Shown in pieces: positions 22,563 through 33,955 of a stretch of 64,000 nt of DNA. This DNA comes from Mermis nigrescens (lineage: Eukaryota > Nematoda > Enoplea > Mermithida > Mermithidae): NCBI GenBank assembly GCA_036768485.1, contig JAVLUZ010000834.1, forward strand, positions 122,501-186,500, in the 5' to 3' direction. Below the pieces are notes generated by a model. The model was not told the DNA's origin. It did not search any database and saw only the letters and a list, made by a program, of their open reading frames with translations. Every line of letters begins with the position of its first letter. Positions within the stretch are counted from its first letter, which is position 1. The translations under genes and the position numbers were made by a program.

Positions 22563-22794
22563 TTAACGCACCTAAACTAATGCAGAACGACAATACTGCG
22601 TTGTCGAAAATTGTCACTGTTTTTCCAGCAATTGTTTACGTATACAATGCACACAACACAAAGTCCTTCTCAAATAAAAGAAGCCAAACTCCTTAATTTT
22701 CCCTTCCCCCGTACAAAAAGGACAAGGATTTGAGACCTAAAAAAATATCGCCGATACGTGATCTTCCAACATACAATTTACTAAGCGAAACGAC

Positions 22795-23016
22795 CACACG
22801 TGGGTGTGGGGAAGGGGGTTTGGGAATGTATGCACCTCCTAGAAAGCCGGATACCCCATTTAAAATTTTCTTTTTCGCAATTTTTTGATGCAATTGGATA
22901 GTGCTCGATGAAAACGTTGAACAAATGGTGTTTTTGCGCCATACCACCATGTTTAAGACCATTTTTTGACGTTTGAAAAATCTTGCAACCCAGAATTTTG
23001 GTGCTGCCCAATTATG
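22795..23016 (+). mobile_element. hAT-like MITE family 1, copy E
   Basis: Runs from CACACGTGGGTGTGGGG to GCCCAATTATG, flanked by GAAACGAC (22787-22794) and TAAACGAC (23017-23024), a 7-of-8 match. It contains the GATAGTGCTCGATGAAAACG core. Confidence 0.87.
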
Positions 23017-23057
23017 TAAACGACACAAGCGTCATACATGCACATAGGCGTGAGGGG

Positions 23058-23188
23058 CGCACATGGGCGTGTGATCTAGGGGTTTTGAACCCCCCGCCAA
23101 TTACTGTAGACCCCAGAATTCTATTTTTAGTAAATTTCGGCGATTTCACTCAAGCAGACCCCCAGAGGTTTCTTGCCGCCAATGTATG
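23058..23188 (+). mobile_element. Short hAT-like MITE, copy J
   Basis: Runs from CGCACATGGGCGTGTG to GCCGCCAATGTATG (131 bp). Flanks GTGAGGGG (23050-23057) and GTGAGGCA (23189-23196) match at 6 of 8. Same short type as 20295-20441. Confidence 0.7.
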
Positions 23189-23196
23189 GTGAGGCA

Positions 23197-24100
23197 TAAC
23201 CTCCGCTGAACGCTCAGCTACGTAGGAATGTAACTACTATACGCCGTCTTTAGCAGACGGAAGATATTCTATATCATTATTGACGACAAACGCAGTGAAA
23301 ATCGCTAAATTTTTTCTCTAGCGCCTGATTAACAATTTTGTGTGCTCTTCATTCAGAAAACGCAAAAAATTGTGTCTGAATGTTTTAAAAACTTGAAATT
23401 CCTAGCCAAATTGATCAATTTATACATTTTTAGTGTTAAAAGCGATATAAAGCAGTTAGAATGAAGTAAACATGCTAAAAGTGCGGTATTACAATGAAAA
23501 TGTATGTTTATGCAGGCTATTCTGATCATCTTTATTATTTGACTACAGAAAAAGCGTGAACAATAAATTTATAAATCTGGATTCCTGGGATTTTATCCCC
23601 ACCCCTGCCGACCCTGACCTTGTGCACCTATATTAGAGGTCTACAAGGCACAATAAGTTTGCAGTTTAATGCATGGTTTTTATCACTGAGACCGATTTTA
23701 ACAAACGCGCACTGTAAAAATGATGTACTGATGAGATAGATCAAAAACATAGCCCTTAAGCAAATTCACCGTTCGGTTCTCAAAACTGATCAAAGGATAC
23801 TATTAGCTCACCCGCATGCACGTTGGCCTTGTTAAATTGCAGCGTATCGTATATCTCTCTATAAAATTATATAACATTTATTTAATTGATGTTCATTTAA
23901 TCTCATGATTTAAGGCCAAGATATATGCAGACTGCCCTGAATATTTTCGTATGAACTGAAATTTTTTGAACATCACACATGTGTGCACAAAAATATTTTA
24001 TTCCTGTTGCAGCAATGGATAAGATTATTTCATAAGGAAGGAAACAACATGATAATACCTCACAGTACAGCTAATTATAAAAATCGTATCAATAAACGAT
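23197..24100. other. Non-coding stretch, nothing recognised
   Basis: AT-rich and stop-dense. TTCCTGTTGCAG at about 24012 resembles a splice acceptor, but no exon could be confirmed behind it. Confidence 0.4.
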
Positions 24101-24103
24101 TTC

Positions 24104-24307
24104 ATGTCACGCAAAGAATCAATGTCTTTTACAGAAATATTCAACTTAGCATCAGGAAATCACGTTACGAATTCTGGGGTCTATATGAAATACAAAAAAT
24201 TGAGAATTGATGAAAGAGGCAACAAAGGCATTTTGAGAATTTCACATCAGGCGCTAAACACTGATAAAAATATCATAAAAGAAGAAAAAAAGAAAAATAA
24301 ATTCTAA
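24104..24307 (+). CDS. Small ATG-initiated ORF, 67 aa, unknown
   Basis: Starts MSRKESMSFTEIFNL and ends in a Lys/Glu-rich tail (EEKKKNKF). It is one of the few ATG-started frames here that is not a repeat, and its composition is protein-like. It may be an exon or chance. No homologue is recognised and there is no promoter or splice evidence beyond an acceptor-like ACAGTACAG about 30 bp upstream. Confidence 0.15.
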   Translation: MSRKESMSFTEIFNLASGNHVTNSGVYMKYKKLRIDERGNKGILRISHQALNTDKNIIKEEKKKNKF

Positions 24308-24347
24308 TGCTGAGAATAGTGAACACTTTACGATCTATGGGTATATG

Positions 24348-24731
24348 CTGGGCCGTATTTAGGGGTTTGGCGAGGGGCGGTCTCCCTTAGCCGGAAACAA
24401 CTGAAAGGTAAGATAATGCACGGAAAGATGGAAAATTCGCATGTCTTTGTATCAAACTCTTCAAATTTTCGGCGCCTCGCGCTGGATGTGAAGTATTTAA
24501 CATAATTTTGGCCCAAGTACGACCAAAAAATGAAACTTTTCATAGACTTTTGAGTAAGAGAAAAAATGTTTCTGGAAAATTTCTAATTTTATTATCTAAA
24601 TGGATAGAGCATGTCGAGAAACATCGAAAAATGCATTTTTGCCCGCTATGCCGACCAATTTCCGGAGATAAAGACCAATTTATGTTGGGTCCGCCCGCAC
24701 CCCCATTGGCCGGATCCTGGATACGGGCCTG
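24348..24731 (+). mobile_element. hAT-like element family 2, copy 1, perfect 8-bp TSD
   Basis: Begins CTGGGCCGTATTTAGGGG and ends GGATCCTGGATACGGGCCTG, so the TIRs read CTGGGCCGTATTTAGG and CAGGCCCGTATCCAGG. Both flanks are GGTATATG (24340-24347 and 24732-24739). It contains a complemented GCGCGAGGCGCCGAAAA motif. No transposase; a non-autonomous hAT-type element by TIR and duplication length. Confidence 0.9.
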
Positions 24732-24739
24732 GGTATATG

Positions 24740-25136
24740 CATACCTGAACCACCTAATATTCTTGCACAAATTTTTTTTGGGCTGGGATAGGGTTACTGC
24801 TACTTATTTGTGGCAAAAAAATACTCAAAAATAGTCAAAAACGCAAGTATTCGCCAAAAAATAAGGGGACGAAAAATTCTGACTTCGAGGGGGATGAGGG
24901 ACAACTTACTTTGCGTAAATGTCACAAATGGACGTGGGGGTGAAGGGTTTACATCAATTCTGAAGGGGCGAAATTATAAAGTGTCTTTTTTGGGCCCAAA
25001 ACTTGTAGGGATGCGTTGAAAAAACATCGTTTTTCTGGCGTTTCGGACGATGCTCCACCTCTCTAGAGCAAAAAACATAATAAAGTTTCGAAAAAAAATC
25101 AAATGAGTCAGAACAAATTAAACAAAATTTAGTCAA
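24740..25136. other. Non-coding stretch with MITE-like patches
   Basis: GGACGTGGGGGTGAAGGG (about 24934) resembles MITE ends, but boundaries are not clear. No gene. Confidence 0.35.
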
Positions 25137-25562
25137 AAAATGTCTATAATGGCGCGAAGCGCCGACAATTTGGCACTTTTGAGCAAATAGATAGCCGAAA
25201 ACGCTTAAAAAAGCATCTGTTCTACAAATTTCCAGAAAATTATTGGAAACTTGAAAAAAATCGTCGTTTCTCGGGAGTGGTGAAAAAATTTTTGCGGAGG
25301 GGAGGAGTAAAAATGTTTCTGGGGGTTAAACCCCTAAGCCTCCCCAAGATTCATGTATGGTAATACCCTATTTTATCCCTCACCATGTCCATATATGCCC
25401 CAAGCACCCCCTCCTCGCAAAAATGTTTTCACTCTCCAAGAATTAGTTGATTTTTCAAGATTTCCAAAATTTTCATAAAAATTGGAAAAAAAGCGCGTTT
25501 TTAGCTATCTATTTGCTCAAAAGTGTCACATGTTATGCGCCTCGCGCCATACACTCATGTTT
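25137..25562. mobile_element. Foldback element with GGCGCGAAGCGCC hairpin at its ends
   Basis: The left arm starts ATGGCGCGAAGCGCCGACAA and continues TTGGCACTTTTGAGCAAATA. The right arm is the complement of ATGGCGCGAGGCGCATAAC plus CACTTTTGAGCAAATAGATA. Homology continues inward for about 200 bp per arm (TGGTGAAAAAATTTTTGCGG versus GAGTGAAAACATTTTTGCGA). Non-coding. Confidence 0.8.
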
Positions 25563-25951
25563 GACCTATATGTATATTGTTCGATTTTCTGAAATTTTTT
25601 GATTTTTTAAGAATTTTTTGTGTTTTATGCTTAATAAGGATAGAACATAGTCAGACACGCCAAAAAACGACCTTTGTGACGCATATCCAGCATTTCTGGG
25701 CATTGGGCTGAAGAACGCTTTTTGAAAGTTTCACCCCCCCAAATTCCTATGCTGTGCATGTCTGCCACCTGATCATATTCCATATTCAATAAAAGTTGAT
25801 TAATTCAATAATTTAATAAGAACAATAGTAATAGTACTAGTAATAATGACAAGAACAAGACAAGAAAATATATATTGTCCAGAAAAATACACGAAATTTA
25901 ATAAAACACAAATACGTGATAAAACAGCGACTGAACAAAAGGACATACAGA

Positions 25952-28880
25952 TCACGAATTGTGATACAAGTAGGTATGCCCCGACAATAAAATTGTAAAA
26001 TCAATGTTCAGCAGCTCTTTTTCGAACGAACCGACGTTAGGAGAAGCGATGACATGATCAGGTAACTTGTTCGAAATTTATAAATATCTTAGGGAAAAGT
26101 CGTTGAGGTGAGAGTTGGAACGGACTACTGGTAACGCAAGTTTGATTTGCAGCTCGAGTGATGCTGGGACTAAAAATAAAAAATTCATCAGCATCAATAC
26201 AAGATAAACCGTTAATAATTTGATACATGAGACATAGGCATATGTGAAGACGACTAAGTTCTAAAGAAGGTAGGATTAGAAGCTTTAGGCGTTCAAGATA
26301 AGATAAATCGCTATGAACACCAGAAAGACGTTTAGTAAATTTACGCTGAACATTTTCAAGAGGATTTACATCATTTGCATGATATGGATTCTATACAGAA
26401 ACAGAAAACTCAAGCTTGGGTCTTACAAAAGTAGTATAGTAGTATGAGCCGTAAGTAAATTATCTTTATCACGAGAAAAAAAGCTTTGTGTATTAGAAAA
26501 TAACGAGAAACAGCTCTTTTAATTATGTGATTTAAATGTTCCTTACAATTAAGATTATGGGAAATATAAACACCCAGATCACGAAAGGAACTAATGCCAT
26601 TTGGAATAGTTACATTATTCAAAGAATGGAGCTTTTTTGGAATTATTTGTACCAAGATGTAAAACTGCACATTTTAATGTAGCAACAGGAAGTTGCCAAT
26701 CAATAGACCAAGTATAAATATTATCCAGAGCTTTTTGTATTACATGATAATCAGAAGATGGACCGAAGATTTAGACATCATTCGGCAAAGAGGTAAATTT
26801 TACAATATTCAATCAAGTTACATAGGTCATTAAGATAAATTAAGAATAAAGTAGGACTAATACAACTATCTTGGGGGAAACCATTGCCAACAGGCATGCA
26901 ATCAGAAAAAACTCCCTTAATACAAACACACTGAGACCGGCCATGTAAAAAGCAAGCGAGCAAATTAAAAAGTAGACCTTTTATTCCATATTTTGAGAGC
27001 TTATATAAAAGCTTAGATTATGGGATTTTATCAAAAGCTGTCGAAAAGTCGATGTAAGCTATATCGACATGGAGTCCTATTGCTCAAAGATACTGTCCAG
27101 TAGTGTTAAAATTTAAGTAGTTGTAATTCACAAGACTTAGATTTTAGAAAACTGAGAAGAAAATAAGAGTCTGTTTGTAGTGAGAAAATCGATACATTTT
27201 TGAATTAATCAAACTTTCCACGATTTTACTTGATGAGCAGCAAATAGAAATCGGTCTGTAATTACTCAGTAAAGCTGCGTCTCCTTCTTTAAAGACAGGA
27301 GCTTACATTGGCCAATTTCCATGAATTGGGGATAGTGCTAGTTAAAAAAAGAAACATTGAATATACTTGCTAAAGACTCAGTAAGAATATTTAAAAGTTT
27401 TCTAAAGAAAAAATGACAGTGTCCGTCGGGACCACTAGAAAAAGAACTTTTTATTCGATTTAAAACCAGTTGCACGTTCCAAGCTTTAAAATGAATGGTT
27501 TGCAATGCAAATCCAGTCATCGAATCTATAAAAGGAAGATGATTATTATCGAGAGAAAGAACAGAAGAAAAGTATTTATTAAAAAATTTACATTCTCTAA
27601 AGGATCAGAAACGATTTCGTGGTCTTGAAGAAGAGGTGGAAAAGAGCGATGATTATTTAATCGATTATTGACTAATTTGTAGAAGGATTTGAAAAATTTT
27701 GTCAGAAAGAAGATTAATTTCTTCAGTAGTAGAGAAATTTTCAATTTCAAAATCCAATTTTTTGCAAAAAGATTTATATTTGATTTTTGTATCAGCGGGA
27801 TGATAAAGTTTGTGTTTCTTCCAAAGCATACGTTTCTTAGTTAACATTCTTTTAATTTGTTTGAGATATTTACGTTTCTTGGGCTTGGGGTGACTTAAGG
27901 GGACAAATGCATAAAATTAAAGAGTGAAGCAATCCAACAAACAAATTGAACATATCATTTACATTAGGACTGGGATCAAAAAGATCAGGCTAAGAAATCT
28001 GAGACAGTGCAAGACCTAGCGCATTGAAATCAGCGTTACGAAAGTTGAAAAAATATGATCTAGGATTTTTGAATGGCATCAAAAGACTATCGAATACCAT
28101 TGAATTATGGTCACTATTAGAGAAAGGAATTCAAATTTTTACGTTACAAATTTTATCAGATACAAAAGAAGATCTATAGTCTGTTCCATTTATTCAAGAG
28201 CTTTTAAGTAAATTTTTTTGGCAACAGTACGCGAAACAAGACGAATTTCTGTAATTCGGCAGATCAGCTCAGAGAGGACGAGTGGCTGGAATCCTTCAAT
28301 TTTTAATGCACTAATTCGCCCATATAAATTTAATTTAGGCATTTAATCAGTGCTAAGACATACTACAGTTAGTGCGCTAAACAAAATGCCATCAACTGGA
28401 ATCGAACTCGGGTTGCTTTGACGTTAAGCAGACGTTTTACAACTTAGCTATGCGTGACTTCGGGGCGTTTCTTTAGATCTCAGTCTATTGCGTTTAAAGT
28501 ATCAGCTTAGGATTAACTTAGGATTCAGCATAAGCCAGATTGAAATCAGGGGGTCGGTAAACCAAAATAAATCTGATCTTTCTATTAGAATCAAAAATAT
28601 AAGTTATTAGAATTTCGGAAGCTTTAAAAGCGGGTGACGTATTTATTTGAATAGCATTGAAAGAAGTTTCAAGAAATAAAGTCACACCCCCACGACATTT
28701 AGAGATACAATAATAGCGAAAAATGCGTTAATTTTCCCAGGGCTTAATAGTCTAACGAAAATATCAATATGGAACCAACTCTCAGAAAAATAGAGCATCA
28801 AAACTCTCTTCATTCAGCAAAAGGTGTAAATTACTAAGTTTGTTCAAAAGACTTCGAGCATTAGCATAAAACATTGAAAT
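25952..28880 (-). pseudogene. LINE ORF2 pseudogene: endonuclease-reverse transcriptase
   Basis: The endonuclease start reads ISMFYANARSLLNKLSNL (about 28870), followed by SESWFHIDI, RGGVTLFLETSF, RKIRFILVYRPPDF, then SDKICNVKI and SNSDHNSMVF, the conserved Ser-Asp-His of apurinic-like endonucleases. The RT part shows SSGPDG (about 27430), FKEGDAALLSNYRPIS (about 27270), motif A YIDFSTAFDKI (about 27050) and a GFPQDSCISPTLFLIYLNDL-type segment (about 26860). The catalytic F-A-D-D is broken by a frameshift and stop near 26780. The C-terminal LENVQRKFTKRLSGVHSDLS (about 26350) and SLELSRLHMCLCLMYQIING match the usual LINE tail; the last stop is at 25952. Several in-frame stops and frameshifts make it dead. 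Confidence 0.9.
28200..28470 (-). repeat. tRNA-derived SINE-like insertion inside LINE endonuclease
   Basis: On the minus strand, 28395-28458 has an A-box-like TAGCTAAGTTGTAAAACG and a B-box-like GAGTTCGATTCC at tRNA spacing, but the anticodon and acceptor stems do not pair well. It lies where the LINE endonuclease frame is interrupted, between YRPPDF and SDKICNVKI. This fits a SINE with a tRNA-like head. The tail end near 28200 is a guess. Confidence 0.55.
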
Positions 28881-28906
28881 TTTAAATAATCTTGGAGCGC
28901 GGATAC

Positions 28907-29760
28907 CTAATAAGCGAGTCGCGGGCTATTAATATTCACATTTTGTTTAGATTTAACACAATCGGCACGAAAATCAATGTACAGTCCTTGTTCACCTTGA
29001 GATTTACGATCATTCAGCTCAGAAAACAGTTCGCGTTGGCGTTTTCGTTGAACGAAAGATAGGCCAGGACCATATGTGGGCGGAACCAAAGTTGTGGAGA
29101 ATGCAAGATTTTTCAAAGGTCAAAAATAGCCTTAAATCTGGTGGTATGGCGAAAAACCACCATTTTTCAACGTTTCTCATCGAGCGCTATGGCATCAAAA
29201 ATTGCGAAAAAAACAGAAAAATTTCAAAAATTGAAGTTTGGGGGAGTTTGGTGTCTGGGGGAAGGTGCATACCCCCCGACCCCCACACCCAGGTATGGTC
29301 AGGATGACACCGTAGACGCGAAAGTATGCCCATAGACTGAACGCGAACTGTCTTATTAATCAAAGAGATGAAGTGATGCCTTACCTGAAATGAAGTCAGG
29401 CAAACTTTGTCCAATTGAACGCGATCATGACTATCAGAATTAGAGTCAATTAGAGATATTACCTGATAAATGACCTTGACACTGTTCGATGAAGGCAAAT
29501 TAAATAAAACGGCAGTGCACTTTTTGGAATTTACCTTGAATCGCATCATTTATCATGGCAGACAATTCGTTTTTATCATAATCGGTAGAACAATTTCGTA
29601 AATGTTCAAGGCGATCAATTTCATTTTGTAAGTCAGAAAGCTGAGTAGCAAAATTATCTAAGCGTTGTTCAATATGCAAATATTTTTCAACAATCGGTCT
29701 ACAATGGAAATAATAGAAAGTGGAATGGGGCTTTAGGTAAGTTTCGTAGTCATGATCGTT
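28907..29760 (-). pseudogene. LINE ORF1 pseudogene, split by a MITE
   Basis: From the 5' side (higher coordinates) an open segment with a leucine-rich coiled coil (EQRLDNFATQLSDLQNEIDR) is followed, after a frameshift near 29545, by KKCTAVLFNLPSSNSVKVIY, an RRM-like start typical of LINE ORF1 proteins. It continues to DKVCLTSFQVRH. A 227-bp MITE (29071-29297) interrupts it, after which LSFVQRKRQRELFSELNDRK resumes the conserved ORF1 C-terminal motif up to the stop near 28907. The product would bind RNA and assist reverse transcription. Confidence 0.82.
29071..29297 (-). mobile_element. hAT-like MITE family 1, copy F, inserted in LINE ORF1
   Basis: Runs from CATATGTGGGCGGAACC to CACACCCAGGTATG, flanked by GCCAGGAC (29063-29070) and GTCAGGAT (29298-29305), a 6-of-8 match. 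The LINE reading frame resumes on either side, which dates the insertion after the LINE. Confidence 0.88.
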
Positions 29761-29823
29761 AACTTTTAAGCAAGGACCCCAGTATTCACAAAAATCATGT
29801 AATAAAGCAGTATCGTCATCAGT

Positions 29824-29824
<1 letters not shown>

Positions 29825-29915
<91 letters not shown>

Positions 29916-29967
29916 TAATAATAATAATAATAATATTAATAATAATAATAATAATAATAATAACAAT

Positions 29968-30017
<50 letters not shown>

Positions 30018-30085
30018 TGATAATAATAATAGTAATAATATTAATAATAATAATAATAATACTAATAGTAATAACAATAATAAAA
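29825..30085 (+). repeat. (TAA)n microsatellite
   Basis: About 260 bp of TAA trinucleotides with sparse interruptions (AACAAT, AGTAAT, ATTAAT). Leu/Ile-only frames over it are not proteins. Confidence 0.98.
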
Positions 30086-30102
30086 CCTATTCAAGCCTTA
30101 GT

Positions 30103-30740
30103 CAGATCCGTATCCAGTATTTTATTTTGGGGGGGGGCACAACAAAGATTTTTTTAAAACTTAAGGAGGACCTATAGATGAATTTTGGTTAGCAAATTAG
30201 GCTACTTGGATACCTTACATACGGAGAAAATTCAATGGAAACTATCTCCCTTAGGGCTGGGGGTTTTTGCTGGAATAGAATGCTCAAATGTCCCACCCCC
30301 AGCGGGGTCCGGAAAAATTTGTTAAAAGAAGAACACTTCCCTTTTGAATCTTTATGTAAAATTTTTACAAAATTAGTCAAATCACTGTCTGAATTCACCC
30401 TAAAAACGGTCAAAGTTCGTCAGCAAATTCATAATCATCGCCGAAAAATTGTTATCATTCTTGCTTTTTCATCAAGTCTCATTTTCTGCACAAAACCTGT
30501 GAAGAACAGAAGGCATAGATACCAAATACGCTTTAGGTTATATAAAGACTGGAAATGTAGTGTTTAAACCGCATGCTTGGGACCAGCTGAATTCTGATTA
30601 TAATTTTGAAAATTGGCGCGAAACGCCAAATTTTTTTTAGCGATTTTCGGCTAAAAAGCAAAGGAAGAGTAAAGGAAAAAACCCTTCTTAGATTTCATTT
30701 GGAGGGGACACGTGCACATTTATTCCCTGGACACGGTCTG
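30103..30740 (+). mobile_element. hAT-like element family 2, copy 2
   Basis: Begins CAGATCCGTATCCAG and ends CTGGACACGGTCTG. Flanks GCCTTAGT (30095-30102) and GACTTAAT (30741-30748) match at 6 of 8. It carries GGCGCGAAACGCCAAATTTT near 30615. The 110-aa frame inside (30235-30567) is not conserved in the other copies and is not called. Confidence 0.82.
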
Positions 30741-31199
30741 GACTTAATTCATAGTTGAAAATTATTAATTAAAAGTCTTCCACGCAGCTCGAAAAGAAAA
30801 TAAAACTGACTTCCTAACAAATTGTATTCTGACGATTTACATTTTGAAACCAAAATAAATAGCTCTAAAAAGCACTAGCTGCACACGCAAGTTGCAAGCG
30901 TACATAACACTTACTTCAGCTTCAAGACGGGCGTAGACGGCAGACGCTCAAAAACTTGCCCATGAAATTTTTCATTTTAATGCAGCGTTGAGTAAATCGC
31001 TGAAAGATAATGTCATGTACGTTTTAGAAAAGAAAATCGATACATAAGGATACATTTTGGTATTCATTTGCTTTTTACGCCCATTCCGGTTCAGTCTATG
31101 AAACTACGGATACATATAAGAGGAACGGGGGTATGTGGCTCTTGAAGTCAAGAAATTCATATAAACGTCAGTACAATGGAAGCAGGCGAGTAAAGATGG

Positions 31200-31440
31200 A
31201 CAAAGATCATCAGCGAATCCCTAATCATCGCCAAAAAATGTCTGTCATTCTTACTTCTTGAACAAATCTCGTTTTCTATATAAAACCTGTGCAGAACGGC
31301 AGTCAGCAAAATACGCTTTAGGTTCTACAAATTATAATTGTGAAATTCCATACGAAGCGCCGAAAGTCTTTTGCGATCATTCCCATAATTCATTTCGGAA
31401 GGGGCGATTGCCCCTATCCCTCTGTATAGGAGCTTGAGCT
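31200..31440 (+). mobile_element. Family 2 fragment
   Basis: Shares the block CATCGCCAAAAAATGTCTGTC, AAAACCTGTGCAGAAC and AAATACGCTTTAGGTT with copy 2 (30430-30540), plus a remnant CGAAGCGCCGAAAG. Ends not found. Confidence 0.6.
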
Positions 31441-31894
31441 CAACCTTAAAGTTAAAATAGAAACTAGGTGCTATGTAGGTAGGTCGATAGGATACTTAAT
31501 CAGTGATACTGACACACAAAACTTCTAAAATTAAAAAATTCATGACAATGCGGTGGAAGAATAGAAAAGCTGTGGTGAATGAATGATAGACGTTTAAGCT
31601 TAAATGCTAAAGACACAAGTCGCTAAATTCGGGCGAAATGAAATAATTTTCTCATACCGATTTAGTTCTTTTCCGATCAGAATAAGAAGGCATGAGAGCG
31701 CCTTTTAAAAAGCATCTAACAACAAGAAGCGCGAAAACTTCATGCATAGTTGCAATATTTCATTCATCAGAAATGTCTGGACATAGTCAACTTACTTATG
31801 GAGCGGAAAATTACTGAGCACTAAGTCTTGGCATAGCTGAATTTTCAAAACTTACGATCCCTCTCACCCTGTCCCTCCCTCGTTAGAATCCAAT

Positions 31895-32142
31895 AGAAAC
31901 CATCTTGAACAAATCTCATTTTCTGCATAAAATCTGTGAAAAACAGAAGAAATAGATGCAAAATACGCTTTAGATTGCATAAAGATTAAAATGGAGCATT
32001 TTAACGAGAAAGTTGGCGCGAAGCGCCGAAAATTTTCTTGCGATTTTTGGCTGAAAAACCTGAGGGGGAGTCAAGGAAAAAATCATTCTTATTTTATCCT
32101 GGAGGGCATGTGCCCCCTACAATCCCCTTGGATACGGGCCTG
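31895..32142 (+). mobile_element. Family 2 copy, 5' truncated
   Basis: Contains TTGAACAAATCTCATTTTC, AATACGCTTTAGATTG, GGCGCGAAGCGCCGAAAA (32015) and the canonical end TTGGATACGGGCCTG (32142). The 5' TIR is missing. It abuts the target duplication of the large TIR element that follows. Confidence 0.72.
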
Positions 32143-32159
32143 CTTCCCATACTGGATTG

Positions 32160-33955
32160 AGTAGTAACTAGCGCTACCCTGGGGGTATATGATGAAGGAT
32201 GTATGCTAAGTGCACATGCACCGGATACGAGATTATGTCGTATTACGATCCTAACACGCAAGCAAAATGACGTCATTATACCCTTGGAGTCAAGCATGTT
32301 ACTATGATACCTATATTTATCTGCTACCCACCCCTTTCCACCCCAAATTAGCATAATCCAGAGGTCCTGGCGTCTATAAATCTGCCCCCTGGATCAGAAT
32401 TATCGGATAAATCAATTTTGTTGCATTGTGCTAAAATTATGTACGTATACGTTTAATAACCACTAAGCTTATATCCCTTCTCACGCCCCCACATTAGCAT
32501 ATCCGGCGGGGCGTCTATAAATCTGCCCAAGAATTAGGATTATGGGATAAATAAAGTTTTAGGTCGCGTTGCGCTAAAATTATGTACTTATTGCAAGATG
32601 CTTACAACTAATCAGTTATCTTTGAAACCCCCAATTTGGATGAAAATTAAATCATCACGGCATGAATAGCAATATAAAATCATGGGCGTAGAAATCTGAA
32701 CTCCCAAAAAAATCGGTAGACTCTCAGAACGTGCGAAAAATGTTCATAAGGTCAGGAAGCACAGATAACACGAAATCTAAAAATTATATATCACATTCAA
32801 GAAAAGATAGGTATTCTGCATATAGGAAGAAGTTGTAGAAAGTATTAAATTAATAATGGGTCTTCGAAAAATATGGAATTAAGGTGAAATCAGAATTACA
32901 ATGAATAGAAATGCGATAAATAACGCCAGATATCTAAAAGAAAATTGCAGTCCGCAAATTTAATTATATTATTCATTGCATGAAATATGGTTGACGATTT
33001 TTAAGTAGAAACGCTAAATATGCATGCATGTTATATCTAAATATATATTAATTTTTACTCTACTGATTTGAATATATGTATTGGTTCGTTGCTCTACGTA
33101 CATAAAAGAAGTAAAAATCAGCGAAGAATAACAATATTCTCATAATTTGGCGAGTAAACTAATCATCGCCTCGCTAAAATATACGAGTTTAAGATTCGCT
33201 ACCCACTACTTATCATCAGCGAATCTGGTTTCATTCTTTAAAAGCCTTGCCGGATGTTGTAGGCATTTCTGAGTCAGAATCGCTAGAATCAGAACTTTGC
33301 GCGTCTTCAAGGAATTTGAGATCGTCGAAGTTACCACCATTCGCAATATTTTCGATATTTCTAATTGGATTGCATACTGTTGAGTTATCATCAGGAGAGT
33401 CTAACGGCCCGCCCGACTAAAATTTGCATTTTTTTCAGAAAAATCTATAAAACTCGTGAAATTCAATGCGCATATTTGATTATCATTTTTAGGAAAAATT
33501 GAATAGATTTATGAAAACAATTTACAATTTATAAACTGAACGCACTATAACTTTCTCATGTAATCTTTTACACAATTTGTTTTTTCATGCACAATATAGC
33601 ATTTACTATAAAAAGTTTATGAATGCATACGATGGCAAGTTTTAGGTCCGAATTTCGTAAAAATGAAAAAAAGTATTCAATGCTTCAGATTCTATAATCT
33701 ATGCTTATTTTCTCTATTTAATGAAATGAATCACGTACTTTTATTTATTTTTGGCAAATTTTCTTGCGATTTTGCGTGCAATTTTTTCTCCGCATTATGT
33801 ACAGTCAGCAACGTTCTCTTATGGGGCCCGGCGCAACAGCTCCTTGAAATTAGTTTTATCAAATTTAAGTGCAAATATGTGTATATTTTTAAAACATAAT
33901 CGGTTTATTTAATTTATATAATATTTAGTATATGCTATTTATGTATTTATTTTAA
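32160..33955 (+). repeat. Left terminal inverted repeat of the 10.4-kb element
   Basis: Matches the reverse complement of about 40805-42569 nearly throughout. It includes two tandem units of about 150 bp (each with GGCGTCTATAAATCTGCCC, near 32368 and 32510), which are also present in the right copy, so they existed before the two arms diverged. Confidence 0.9.
33206..33400 (-). pseudogene. Acidic C-terminal coding remnant in left TIR
   Basis: The minus strand reads NIANGGNFDDLKFLEDA then QSSDSSDSDSEMPTTSG, and a one-base insertion relative to the right TIR leads to an early stop (AFKE). The right copy continues to ETRFADDK and stop. An outward-facing gene 3' end captured in both TIRs is the simplest reading. 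Protein family unknown. Confidence 0.45.

Larger units (their letters stand above)
25780..29760 (-). mobile_element. Decayed CR1/L2-type non-LTR retrotransposon (LINE)
   Basis: Read on the minus strand, the order is coiled coil plus RNA-binding-like ORF1, endonuclease, reverse transcriptase and a conserved LINE C-terminal domain, then a short 3' UTR. The body has frameshifts and stops and at least two later insertions (MITE 29071-29297 and a SINE-like segment around 28200-28470). A (TAA)n tract lies just beyond the 5' side. Its clade is inferred from the ORF1 and C-terminal sequence types and was not resolved further. Confidence 0.9.

Noticed and set aside
28395..28458. Functional tRNA gene
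   Set aside because: A- and B-box-like words are present, but the acceptor and anticodon stems do not pair. Better read as a tRNA-derived SINE head.
29766..29966. Leu/Ile homopolymer frame
   Set aside because: Translation of the (TAA)n microsatellite.
32094..32354. 86-aa frame, and its 109-aa counterpart at 42375-42704
   Set aside because: Both lie over the outer TIR ends on opposite strands. Similarity reflects the inverted repeat, and the frames run past the element boundary into unrelated flank.
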